NCBI GenBank assembly: GCA_027625915.1
Contig: JANTQA010000073.1
Coordinates: forward strand, 1 to 64,000
DNA: 64,000 bases
Direction of reading: 5' to 3'
From: Anaeramoeba flamelloides
Lineage: Eukaryota; Metamonada; Anaeramoebidae
The position numbers and the translations under genes were made by a program. How positions within the stretch are numbered: position 1 is the stretch's first letter; every line of letters begins with the position of its first letter. Shown in pieces: positions 9,148 to 19,433 of the stretch. The notes below the pieces were generated by a model. It made no database searches, was not told the DNA's origin, and saw only the letters and a program-made list of their open reading frames with translations.

Positions 9148-10643
9148 TTAATATTTACTCTTTGAAAATATCAAAAGAGAAACTGTTTTACCCGCTAAAA
9201 GATTGTTAAAATCTTTAGGGGTTTTAATTTTTTTACCTTTGTATGTAGACCTGCCAATATCATTAAAATGATACCAAGTCGATATAATCCGCACTAAAGA
9301 TGTATAATGATTTCCCTGGAATAGAACAAGACTTTGAAGCCAATATCTATTTCCACCTAGAGACCAATCAAGGAGACTATCAAACCTAAAATCCAAATCT
9401 GAACAACTAATGAATAAATATTCACTAGGTGCACGATCGATAATAAGATGAACCTCTTGGGAATAATTATAGTAATACTCTGTACTATTTATTTCCCAAC
9501 TGGTAGCATTAAAAAAAGTCTCTACATAAAACGGGTAAATCGTTAAGTAGAGGTTTATCTTTTAAATAAACTACAGTTGGGGCAAGCGGCACTACCTTTT
9601 TTACCTTCGCAAATATTTTTATCGTAAACTCTGAAATAATCAGATGTCATATCGCCTTTATACTTTGGATGTTTTTGGAAAATTGCATCTAAGATCACGA
9701 TTGCACTTGAAACGTGGTTTAAATCCCCATTGTGGTATTCTTGAGGAGCACTTTTTTAATAATTTATCCCGAGCAGACATTAGTAAATTCTTTAATTCTC
9801 GAGATTTTCTACGAGAAATTGTCGTCGAATTTCTAATTGAAACCAGCATTGCTCTCAACATTTTTTGCTTCATTGGTATCGATGGCTTTCAACCAATCAA
9901 CAAATCCCTCAACAAATGTAAGTGAATGTATCACACTATCGAACCAACATAAGTTATCCCGCCAATTGATTCCGATGATGTTGTCTTCTAAAACCACTTT
10001 CGATAACTTAGTATCACCCGACCGATCCGAATTTGCATCTTCGCTCCATTCTTCTAATATTTCGTCTTCGTCTTCGTCCGTGTTTGTGAAGATAGATTCT
10101 ATTTTTTTTTTCCATACTTCCCTTTTGAGAAAGTGTCTCATTACTAGAAACTACCATTATCTCGTCTGATTCGCTACTTTCCACTGCGACAAGTTTATTT
10201 GTATATTCCATCCTCGCCTTCTCACAAACAGTTGTCAAATGATTGATATCAAAAGGCAAAGATATATCTTCATCAATTTGTAAATCATTCTTTGAACTTC
10301 TTGTCATTTTTAGTCCTACTTTAGTTGGACTCTTGTTGATATCATTCTTTTTTTGCGAGTCATTACCAGCATTTTTTCTCTTTTTCTTCCTTTTTGGTGA
10401 AGTTGTCTTCTTTTGTTTTAGTGGTCTTTCTTCAAGTCCATCTTCCGTAAAGATCGGTTGACTTAGCGATGTTTTACCAGCATTTCGCGCCTTTTTCTTC
10501 CTTTTTGGTGGAGTTGTCTTCTTTTTTGATAGTGGTCTTTCTTCAAGTCCATCTTCCGTAAAGATCGGTTGACTTAGCGATGTTTTACCAGCATTCTGCA
10601 CCCTTTTCTTACCCTTTTGAGAATTGGTCTTCATATTATTCAT
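9148..10643 (-). pseudogene. USPL1/C98-like cysteine protease domain of the 6.4 kb element
   Basis: Read on the minus strand. It begins at 10643 with a basic N-terminus holding two near-identical 37-residue repeats (core GKTSLSQPIFTEDGLEERPL, 10364-10600), followed by an acidic stretch. A Cys-box NWRDNLCWFDSVIHSL near 9930-9990 matches the USPL1/peptidase C98 catalytic-cysteine segment, in which CWLDC follows a conserved W and N. A CPNC zinc-ribbon-like pair lies near 9590, and a His-box QGNHYTSLVR...WYHFND at 9215-9320 matches the C98 histidine/aspartate region. USPL1 cleaves SUMO conjugates, so a deSUMOylase or deubiquitinase-like activity is the natural inference. The reading changes frame at least three times, one of them at the 9-T run at 10104-10112, so this copy is broken or mis-sequenced. 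Adenovirus/Ulp1-type protease is a weaker alternative because the CW pair and His-box spacing fit C98 better. Confidence 0.7.
10364..10600 (-). repeat. 111 bp in-frame tandem repeat in the protease ORF
   Basis: Two nearly identical 111 bp units encode a 37-residue module with a conserved acidic motif (FTEDGLEERPL) and a basic tail (KRKKKAR). A third unit is recognisable only at its start (NAGN). The near-identity of the two units points to recent duplication. Confidence 0.85.
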
Positions 10644-10695
10644 TTGAATATCAGTACATACTCTGAAAAACTCTTCCTTTTCAGATTCATTTTGG

Positions 10696-12160
10696 TCAAT
10701 GAAATTTTGATACTTTTTTCCGATGTTTCATCCCAAAATTATCGTCTTCAGATAATTTTTTCAAATCCGTGAAATCACATCTTATACCATTTAAAAAATA
10801 GATGACAAAACCCTTATGAGGTTTCACGGTTAACCCATTAAAGCGAATATCATCCATTCTGGTTTTCAATGTGGGCTTGATTATCTTGACCCCGGGGTAT
10901 AAATTATTGTTTATACTTTCGATCTTTTCGGTGCACCCTTTCTTCCATAATGCCAAGCCATTTTTTATAAAATTGCCACGTACACTTTCTTCAGTTGCAT
11001 CATAATAATACTTTGAAATAATAAGCAATCTTAATATTCTTGTATAATTATGCATATGTGGTAAGCAGTTTGCCCTTGTTCTTTTAAAGGTTCCAAAAAA
11101 GGAATTATCCAGTGGTGAATACCTTTTTGCCTCTTTTGGTGGTGTGAATATCAAATTAATGAATAATTTACGAGCTTTCTCAATAACTAATTTCGTTTTA
11201 TGAGAAGATAAATTATCGAGTATCAATATATCACCTTTTTGAGTAAATTGTGAAAAATACTCAAGCCAAAAAGATCATGAAATCTTCTGACATACCTCCA
11301 ATTTTTTTCACGCGATTTTGATGAATCTTTTTTATTGAGATACGCATTGCGGGTTTCTATTATCATCGGTGCTAATCTTGCCCCGTCGGCTCGTATACAT
11401 GCTACGAGTGTATCTCGTTGGTTAAACCCATGTGTTTTACTGAATGAACTTGAATTGCGAAGTTTAAATGATTTTTTTTGGAGTGTCAGAATGTTGGCAC
11501 GGTGTTTCATCCATACACCATATTCGATCTGAAGTGAGTTCGTTCTCTTCAATATAATGGGTATAAGTTTGGAAAAAAACGAGTATTATCTCTTTTTTTT
11601 TATCTTCTTCCGATTTGGGTCTATCTTCAACATGGTCAATTGATTTACAATATAAACCGCGCAAATTCATCCAGCGATAAACAGCTGCTCTACTGACACT
11701 TGTAGCCTTACCACTACGGTATTTTTTATTTTCTAGTAACCCAATGATGTGTCTTCTGATATATGGTCCTTTTAAAGGTGCTACAATTTCAGGATACGTC
11801 TTTTTCGTCACCTTCCATTACTAGATGCTTCTTGATCCAATCCCATAGAATTGTATTGCCTTCGCGGTTGAGGGCAGATATAGAAGGATCTTGATACATT
11901 TTAATTACCTGACTTTTCCATTTGCGGATTGTGTCGTGTGGTACATCACGTTTCGAACCCAGTCTTTTCCAAGTTATGACACTGTCCATATATTCTTGAA
12001 CTGTTTCGAACTTGAATTTTTTCTCATAACTTTTCCTTTTCCTCTTATTATGTGAATAATCCCGAGGTACTTCCGAAGAATACATTTTTCGTATTTCCTC
12101 TTCAGTAATAATTGTAATTTTTGAATTGTTGGTGTTTGGTTGTTTTCTTTTTTCAGACAT
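10696..12160 (-). pseudogene. IS630/Tc1/mariner-superfamily transposase
   Basis: Starts at 12160 with a basic N-terminal part and a helix-turn-helix-like region (KRDVPHDTIRKWKSQV), then a second HTH-like segment (SRAAVYRWMNLRG) near 11670. The catalytic core follows: first Asp in WCMDETPC near 11500, second Asp in ILDNLSSHKTK near 11215, and third acid probably the Asp of YSPLDNSFFGTFK near 11110, 36 residues after the second. TA target sites agree with this superfamily; the MDETP and DNLSSHK motifs lean towards the pogo/IS630 side. Three frame changes split the reading (near 11800, 11470 and 11270), two of them next to T or A runs. The family's parts are complete in order, so this is a recent copy, or an intact one with base-call errors. 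Confidence 0.85.
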
Positions 12161-12380
12161 AATTGAATGAAATAAAGAGTGTAATAAAATATTTTGTTGG
12201 TGGTTTGTTGAATTATTAATATAAAATCAATAATTCGAGTCTTATTATATTCTTATTCTAAAATCAATAATAAAAAATATAATAAGAATTTATCAAGCCC
12301 CCTACCCCATTATTTTCGATAACGCCTTGATAAATTCTATTTTATATGGTTTATTAATATATATATATATATATATATAA

Positions 12381-12660
12381 TGATTTAGAATGTTTATTTC
12401 ATTCTATCGGTAAAATATACCAACATATGATTATAATCAAAGATCAAATCGGAATAAATGCTTATATCGAACCATTCAATTAGCTAGAATAAAAGATAAT
12501 TCGATGTTTATTCTAGTATAAAAATAAGGAGTCGAGTCAAACTTATTTTGATTAATTGAAAAAATACAATACATAATTTAACCAGATATAATCTTTTGAT
12601 TATAATCATACGTTGGTATATTTTATCGATAGATTGATCTAAACATTGGGATAACATGAG
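12381..12660. repeat. Inverted repeat inside the 6.4 kb element
   Basis: Arms of about 65-70 bases (left 12381-12445, right 12589-12660) share AAAATATACCAAC and TATGATTATAATC blocks in inverted orientation. A smaller hairpin (CTAGAATAAA/TTTATTCTAG, 12484-12516) lies in the loop. It could be a nested non-autonomous element or a regulatory hairpin upstream of the transposase start. The flanking 12161-12380 also has a 13-base inverted pair AGAATTTATCAAG/CTTGATAAATTCT and a (TA)n; 12661-13023 shows nothing else. Confidence 0.8.
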
Positions 12661-13023
12661 TTTATCCTATCATAGTAAACAATAAACGCGTTTAAAAATA
12701 TTTATTGTTCTTTTTTGTTCAAAGTGGTACCTTTGATCAAAATTATCGATATTTTATCTTCGAACCAACAAAAGTGTGATAATATACATATGGTTGTTTA
12801 ATCCCAAATAGTATATAACGAGGTGTTTCATGAGCTCTATCACACTTTTTGAAACAATTTTATACAATTGGTATCAATTTCCACTTAATATATTCAAAGG
12901 GAAAAAGTTATTTCTGATTATTGTCTATCGTGCTTAAAAAACAAAATGTTTTCTAGGTGTACCAAATTTGTCTATCGTTTTATTTAACAGGGGATATTAA
13001 CACTATGTGTTAATATTATATTA

Positions 13024-13220
13024 CAGTCAGTTTCACTTTTAAGACACAAACTTTCAACGAAATTTAAGGCACAAAAAAATCTCAAATTAAGGCACAAAAT
13101 TTGGAATTTTTTTTTTTACAATTTATTTTTACTAGAATTTGAATTTTGTGCTTTAATTTGAGATTTTTATTGTGCCTTAAATTTCGTTGAAAGTTTGTGC
13201 CTTAAAAGTGAAACTGACTG
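13024..13220. mobile_element. Palindromic MITE, copy 12, nested in the 6.4 kb element
   Basis: 197 bp hairpin with TA flanks (13022-13023, 13221-13222). It lies immediately left of the 65 bp minisatellite. Confidence 0.94.
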
Positions 13221-13231
13221 TATAACCTTGT

Positions 13232-14112
13232 GGTAACTCTGTCAAGTTACCAGTGCAAAGTTAGCCCTGTTGGGTACCACTATCGGGTAACTCTACGGTA
13301 ACTCTGTCGAGTTACCAGTGTAAAGTTAGCCCTGCTTAGTACCCTTGTCGGACAACTCTACGGTAACTCTTTCGAGTTATCAATGCAAAGTTAGCCCTGT
13401 TGAATACAATTTATGGACAACTCTACGGTAACTCTGTCGAGTTACAAGTGCAAAGTTAGCCCTGCTGAGTACCCTTGTCGGACAACTCTACGGTAACTCT
13501 GTCGAGTTATCAGTGTAAAGTTAGCCCTGTTGGGTACCCTTGTCGGACAACTCTACGGTAACTCTTTCGAGTTACCAGTGCAAAGTTAGCCCTGCTGAAT
13601 ACCCTTGTCGGACAACTCTACGGTAACTCTTTCGAGTTATTAATGCAAAGTTAGCCCTGTTGAGTACCCTTGTCGGACAACTCTACGGTAACTCTGTCGA
13701 GTTACAAGTGTAAAGTTAGCCCTGCTTAGTACCCTTGTCGGACAACTATACGGTAACTCTCTCGAGTTACAATTGCAAAGTTAGCCCTGCTGAGTACCCT
13801 TGTCGGACAACTCTACGGTAACTCTTTCGAGTTATCAATGCAAAGTTAGCCCTGTTGAGTACCCTTGTCGTACAACTCTACGGTAACTCTGTCGAGTTAC
13901 AAGTGCAAAGTTAGCCCCGCTTAGTACCCTTGTCGGACAACTATACGGTAACTCTCTCGAGTTACAATTGCAAAGTTAGCCCTGCTGAGTACCCTTGTCG
14001 GGCAACTCTACGGTAACTATGTCGAGTTACCAATGCAAAGTTAGCCCTGTTGAGTACCCTATAGGGTAACTTCGGCGTGACTCTGTCGAGTCATATGTGT
14101 GAAATTAGCCCT
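13232..14112. repeat. 65 bp minisatellite, about 13.5 units
   Basis: Regular period of 65 bases: GGTAACTCTGTCGAGTTACC starts at 13232, 13297, 13362 and so on. Each unit holds a small palindrome (GGTAACTC...GAGTTACC), then GTGCAAAGTTAGCCCTG, then a GTACCCTTGTCGGACAAC block. Units differ by a few substitutions, with higher-order alternation of GCTTAGT and GTTGAGT variants. The final unit is degenerate (14041-14112). It is far richer in G+C than its surroundings and has no reading frame. There is no spacer/repeat alternation, so it is not a CRISPR array. Confidence 0.95.
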
Positions 14113-15060
14113 ATACTATAGCATATACACGTAGCATAAATGTGCAAAACCCCAATGGGTCCATCAACCATTGTGTTATATACTATGTGACATGGGGTGG
14201 GTGACCTATACATGTCAAGGGGTGAGCCATAGCCATAAAACTATGATTCGAGACCTGAGGTTTAAACCATATCAAACTTCATGACATGGTGTCCTCATGG
14301 TATAACATCAAAAGTACTTTTCGCACCACATTCCAGGATATCCAAATAAGCTAACAAAAGTTTTCATTTTTTCTAAAAAAAAATTATTTTTTTTACAAAA
14401 AATGAAATGTCTTAAGAAATAGAGTTCGGAAAAAAAATTTGTTATTTTTTGGACTCTTTGTCATTTTTGAATAAAATGACAAAGGAAATAAAAAAATAAC
14501 AAAGGAAATAAATTTTCTTTGTTATTTTTTTATTTCCTTTGTCATTTTTTTTAAAAAATTAATTCCTTTGTTATTTTTTTTTTCCGAGCATGGGGATTTT
14601 TACAAGGTGCTTTGTTATTTTTGAAAAAAATTACAAAGAAAATTTAATTCCTTTGTCATTTTTTTCTTTGTGTTTAAAAAAAATTTTTTTTCTGATCGTG
14701 ATTTTTGATCAATTATTTGATTTCATACACTCAGTATTATTTTATCTGTGTTAAAATCGTCTGAAAAATCGATTTTTCAAACTCCAGAGTCTCAAAAAAC
14801 GTGTACTTTTCGAGTTCTGACGAGACATTAAAATTACTTGTATTTAGGAACGATTTTAATATATTTCAAAAAAAACAAGTTTTTCTACAGTAAATTAAAC
14901 AAAATTTTTTTGTTTTAAAAAAATCGAATTTTTTTTTGAAAAATTTTGGGAAAAAAAAATTGTGCCTTATTTTGAGAAAAAAATTTTGTGCCTTATTTTG
15001 AGATTTTTTTGTGCCTTAAATTACTACAAAAAGTTTGTGCCTTAAAAGTGAAACTGACTG
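14113..15060. other. Right non-coding part and TIR of the 6.4 kb element
   Basis: 14113-14340 is of ordinary base composition with no gene. 14400-14700 contains several direct and inverted copies of CCTTTGTTATTTTTT/CCTTTGTCATTTTTT, giving imperfect foldback potential. From about 14955 the right TIR begins: three TTGTGCCTTA subrepeats, then AAAAGTGAAACTGACTG at the end. Confidence 0.7.
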
Positions 15061-16007
15061 TAACAAAATTGAATATTTTTTTTTTTTGCAAAAATCCATA
15101 AAATACATTCCTAAATTAATTTGGGTACTAACACATAAAATTTTGAAAACCAAGGAGACCGATAACACCCTATATTTTTCAAAAAAGTTTATAGAAATAA
15201 AAAAAGAAAGAAAAATAGTTTTTTAGTATATTTTTTTTTTTCAGATTATTTCTACTAATTGACATTATATTTATAAACTTAAATTTTAATCAATGAACAA
15301 CACATATATTTGAAGGTCTTAGGTTATCAAAGTTCAAAAGAAATCTGGATATTTTCATCACTTTATGAAAAAGTAAAATTGGATCTCGAATTTTGATCTA
15401 AGTCGGATTTTTATTTCCCCACTTGCCAATTCGTTCTCTTTTTTGTAAATTTAATTCTTTTAGTGATTTAGGGTATCTTTAAAACTTGATTCTTTGGAAT
15501 TATTTTAAATTTTTAAATATTTCCCATATAAAATTAAATTTTTTTTTGATAAGTGTTTTGGTGGGAATGAAAAATCACAATTTCTTACTTAGAAAATATT
15601 TATATTAAAAATTACCATTTTGCTCTTAAAATAGAAACACACTATTTTTTAACTTTCTTTTCTTTTTTTTTTTTTATGAGGAATTAAACAGCTTTGGTTT
15701 CAATTTAACTGAAAACTTACATGGGTTTAGGAAATAAATGATCGTTAACAAAAAAAAAAAACCCAACAATTCAACATTTTTGTCCGAATTTCTTTCGACT
15801 TAAACATCAAATTTAATGTATTCAAAATCTTCCAAAATCCACATTTGTAAAAATTCAATCGGATTGCTTTTTTTTTATTGATCAAACAGTATTAATTTTC
15901 AAAATCAAAATATCAACTTGTAGTATAAAAAAAAATATAGAAAAAAATTTATTTATTTTTTATTATTAATTTAGTTTTTATAACGGAACCACTATTAATA
16001 ATTGTTA

Positions 16008-16201
16008 CAACCAATTCCACTTCTAAGAAACAACGTTTGAACGTAATTTCGGGGATAACAATTCCCAAATTAATACACAAAATTTAATTTTCTTTTTACA
16101 CAAAATATTTTACTCAAATCTATATTTTGTAATTTAATTTTCGAATGTTTTTGTACCTTCCATTTTGTTCAAAGTTTGTGTCTTAAAAGTTGGACTGCAG
16201 G
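16008..16201. mobile_element. Eroded relative of the palindromic MITE
   Basis: A 194 bp hairpin with recognisable but heavily mutated arms (left CAACCAATTCCACTTCTAAG; right GTGTCTTAAAAGTTGGACTG) and TA flanks. It is much older than the copies in 1-15 kb. The flanking 15063-16007 is AT-rich spacer with nothing recognisable. Confidence 0.75.
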
Positions 16202-16559
16202 TAATTTATTATTATTTATTTCAACCATGATATTGGAACTAATATCTTTTGATAAAATTGGAGAAAAAAGATAAAAAAAAAAAGAAGCAAAAACTCCTCT
16301 TTAAAAACAATCCAATACTTCCAAATAAATGATACAACCAATATAAACCTACCCAGAAATCTTTGATAAACAGAAAATTCAATTTCTATCACATACTTTC
16401 CTTTTCTATGACGGATTTTATGATAATATTATATCCTATTACAACCCATGAAAATTTATAAAAGACAAAAAATTTCTAAAAAACAATAAATTACAATTTA
16501 AATTTTTCGCTAAATACCTTTAAAAGCCCTAGTCCTAGGACAAAAACAAAAAATGGTTA

Positions 16560-16830
16560 TTTTTAATTTGTCATTTTTTTTAAATTTACTTTTTTTGATT
16601 ATCTTTAAGTTATAGTTTTGAACCAAATATTTGGCTAGATTTGAATAGTAATCATTTTTACATTTCAGGCAGCCTTTTATTAGTTGGGGTTTTTAAAAAA
16701 GGAGATTGATAAAAAATGACAAAAAAAATATAGCCATTTTTTGCTTTTATACTAGAACTAGGGGTTTAAAAGATCATCAATTTATAAAAAATTTTCAGGT
16801 TTTTGGTCGTTCTTCAATTTCTAAACACCT
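16560..16830. repeat. Dispersed repeat, copy shared with 53080-53340
   Basis: The two segments align in the same orientation over about 260 bases. Shared blocks are TTATAGTTTTGAACCAA, TACATTTCAG, the run before TTTTATTAG/TTTTATCCATGGGG, and GATTTTTTGCTTTT-type stretches. No coding function seen. Confidence 0.65.
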
Positions 16831-17154
16831 AAAAATCAAAATTCAAAACTATTTCAAAGAAATCATCAAATTTTATCTTCTTTTTTATAATTATTTTTCT
16901 TTGAATTTTTAAATTTGGATAATAAACAAAATTTTTTTCATAGTCTTTCAAATAAGAAATTTTTTTATAATAACCTATCTTAAACCAGAAAATTCTCTAA
17001 TAGATTATATTCTTTTAATTTATTATTTTTGTATTTAACAGAGACAAAAAAAGTCAATTTCTATGCCTAAAAAATTCCATGGCAGGGTCGAAACTGCTTT
17101 ATTGTTGAAGATCAAATATTAATTTTTTTACCAAGTAAACATTAAATCGAATGA

Positions 17155-17325
17155 ATGACCAAATATAAAATGCTGATTACACTGTTCCTCGAAGTGGGAA
17201 ATCTGATTTAGTTATTCAATTGACACAAGACAATTTTGAAGATAAATACAGTTCAACAATTGAATTAAATTGGTTTTTACTGGAAGAACACAGTTTGCTC
17301 CAAAAGAAAAGATTTTAATGCAAGT
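17155..17325 (+). pseudogene. Ras-family small GTPase, N-terminal pseudogene fragment
   Basis: Starts MTKYKM, like the Ras N-terminus MTEYKLVVVG. After a one-base frame change near 17178 it continues as a degenerate P-loop SGKSDLVIQLTQDNFEDKYS, then STIEL. This matches the Ras segment [23 protein letters not shown], including the effector-loop Thr. No DTAGQE box, NKCD box or C-terminal prenylation signal follows. The remaining 17326-17861 is AT-rich; a lysine-rich open frame at 17485-17745 could be a decayed C-terminal part but has no recognisable motif. It is a dead gene copy, possibly a retrocopy, since no intron is seen. Confidence 0.7.
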
Positions 17326-17861
17326 TTGTATCTAAAACAAAAAACATTGGTTGGAATTTTGTTTTTAATGATTTTTGTTGAATTCGTTTTGAAAAAGTGG
17401 GGGTTTGTTGTGTTTTAAATAATCCATATCAAAAAGATACAAAACAAATGACACCAAGGAATTGTTTTAGAAATTGTTTAATTAATGAAACGAGAAACAA
17501 AGAACCAAAAACGAGTCTTGTTTGCCAAGAGCTCTGAACTTTGCCGAGAAGAGATCGTTTTCATAAGTAAAGAATTGCAATTGAGATCAAAACTTATTTC
17601 AAAGGAAAGATCCTCTGCAAACAATTTTTTCAAGAAAAGGAAAAAACTCAAACAAAATGAAAATAAAAAAAGTAAAAAAGCAAAAATTGTGAAAAAACAA
17701 AAAAAAAAAATTATTATTCTTTTTGTTTTTTTACGTATTAAATAATCCCATTTGCATTTAAATTTTTTGGTGTAAATTATCTATTTGTTTGCTTGGAAGT
17801 GTGCTTGCTTTTATGAAAATCTGCAGTTTTTTGGAAAATAAATAAAAAATTTGCTTTTTTT

Positions 17862-18344
17862 TTATTTTTTTTGTTGTGCCTTTAATACCCTTTTAACAAT
17901 TCTTTGTTCTTCTCGAAGAAATGCTCTAATAATTCGATCTTTCACACAGTTTGCTGATTTACATCCACCATAAGCTCTTGAAACAGTTTTTGTTCTTCTT
18001 TTTGCTCTTGAACGTTCAATTGGTCTATATGATTTGATCTTTTATTAGGAACGATTGTTTAAACCAAGTTTTTTTAAAGAAAAAAAAAATCAAAAAAGGA
18101 TCACAATAAATGACAAAAAAGGATCAATAAGAAAATTGCTGCTTTTCCAAGCAAAGTAAAAAGAAAAATAAGAACAACATACACCCCTAAGCTTTTCGCC
18201 TGTTTCGTCACAAACTGGTACCTTTCCTCGTTTGAGGATATAATGACCTGTAAGTCTACCACCTGGTGTTTTTACAACACGGACTCTGTTTCTGTTTGTG
18301 TTGTATGCGTGTTTGCGTCTGTGTGTAATTCTTTTGTTTGGCAT
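17862..18344 (-). CDS. RPL34: 60S ribosomal protein L34 (eL34), two exons
   Basis: Structural protein of the large ribosomal subunit. Exon 1 (18183-18344) encodes 54 residues starting [16 protein letters not shown], with [10 protein letters not shown]; the L34e family has the equivalent RLTYRRRLSYNT and TPGNRIVYLY. A 144 bp intron (18039-18182) has a GTATGT donor and an AG acceptor, in phase 0 after KLRG. Exon 2 (17862-18038) gives 58 residues including [20 protein letters not shown] and ends TAA. Total 112 residues, close to the family's ~117. The spliced protein aligns with L34e without gaps across the junction, which fixes the intron. The open frame running into the intron is a read-through, not the true C-terminus. 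Confidence 0.95.
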
Positions 18345-18589
18345 ATTTTAAAATAATAAAGAAGAAGAGAATCAAAAATAATGATTTTGATTTTACTCTA
18401 TTTTTTGAAAGCTGAAAACTTATTTCAGAATAAAAACTTTTTGAAAGTTTTCTGTTTTAAGGGATGGACTTCATCATAAATTTGTCTATAATTAAAGTCT
18501 GTCTTTAATTGGGTGTTAATGGTATTAGTGATGCATGGCTAAATGGCTCTAAAAAATCTATTATAATTATTATTGCAGATATAAATTTT

Positions 18590-18860
18590 TTGTTTTTTTT
18601 ACAACTGAAGTCAAAATAAAGCTTGCAAAAAAATTTAATTTGTGTTTCAAAATAAAAAGCATGTTTTTTTGTTATAGAAGACCTATACATCAACTGATCA
18701 AAAAAACTGATAATAAACCTTAAATAAATATGGTATTGGTTTCTTAATGTTCTATTATTTAAAAAGAAATTCTAAAAATGAAGGATCAAATTGCAAAATT
18801 TATCTCAAAAAATGGAGTAAAATTTTAATAGAGAAAATTTTTAGAATCAAAAAAAAAACA
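18590..18860 (-). repeat. Dispersed ~240 bp repeat (copies also at 21640 and 29730)
   Basis: On the minus strand this matches, in order, blocks found on the plus strand at 21640-21880 and 29730-29940: TTTGATCCTT, ATTTTTAGAATTTC, a CCAATACCA block, and AACAAAAAAACA followed by a TTTTTATTTTGAAA block. A fourth, weaker copy may lie at 34910-35050. No open frame is conserved among the copies. Confidence 0.65.
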
Positions 18861-19433
18861 AATTGAGAAAAAATTGTGAAAAAATATGTAAAATTTGATA
18901 CAAATTGGAATAATAGTTTAAATTTTGCTGAAAATATACAGAGCTTTATCTTAAAAATTGATTTGAACTTAGGTTTACTTTTTGGTAGTTAATTGGATGT
19001 TGGTTTAGTACAAGAAGAAAAAAAAGCACGGATAATATTAAAAAACACGGATAATAGTGGTTGGGAACATATTATTTTGATCACTGTAAGTATCGTAATT
19101 CAATATTTTCTTTATGAAATTTTTCTTTGAATTTACTTTTCCCAAATATAAAAATAGCAAGCACTATAACAGTATTCCAGTAGATTATATTTCTTATTTA
19201 GAACTTACAAAAGTAACTATTTTTTCAATTTTTTAATTTCAAAGATAAAACTCAATAAACATCAACATAAAAAACCAAAGAAAGATTAGTTTTTTTTTTT
19301 TTTTTGGATACTTAATTGTTATATGATGATATTTCCAATATTTGTAAAATAATTTGCTAATAGAATTTATTAGCTAATTATTTTCTTTTTTGAAAAAAAT
19401 TGAATTTTTGAGCAACTAATGTACATTTTAAGA

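Larger units (their letters stand above)
8625..15060. mobile_element. 6.4 kb Tc1/mariner-superfamily element, likely parent of the MITEs
   Basis: The left end is CAGTCAGTTTCACTTTTAA preceded by TA (8623-8624). The right end is the inverted TTAAAAGTGAAACTGACTG followed by TA (15061-15062). Both ends carry the same series of three GCACAAA/TTTGTGC subrepeats seen in the MITE arms. Within lie, on the minus strand, an IS630/Tc1/mariner-type transposase (10696-12160) and a USPL1/C98-like cysteine protease (9148-10643). These are followed towards the right end by a non-coding part with an inverted repeat (12381-12660), a nested MITE (13024-13220) and a 65 bp minisatellite (13232-14112). The pairing of these two ends is inferred: no other unpaired family end lies between them, since 13024 and 13220 pair with each other. 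Confidence 0.8.

Noticed and set aside
13232-14112. CRISPR array
   Set aside because: Units are contiguous 65 bp repeats without unique spacers, in a eukaryotic context, with no cas-like genes.
8625-15060. Polinton or other capsid-bearing element
   Set aside because: The transposase is of IS630/Tc1/mariner type with TA flanks, and I see no polymerase, packaging ATPase or capsid-like frame. It is treated as a plain DNA transposon.
18090-18182. C-terminal extension of RPL34 in the unspliced frame
   Set aside because: The frame runs into a GTATGT intron; the conserved L34e C-terminus is found in the second exon.
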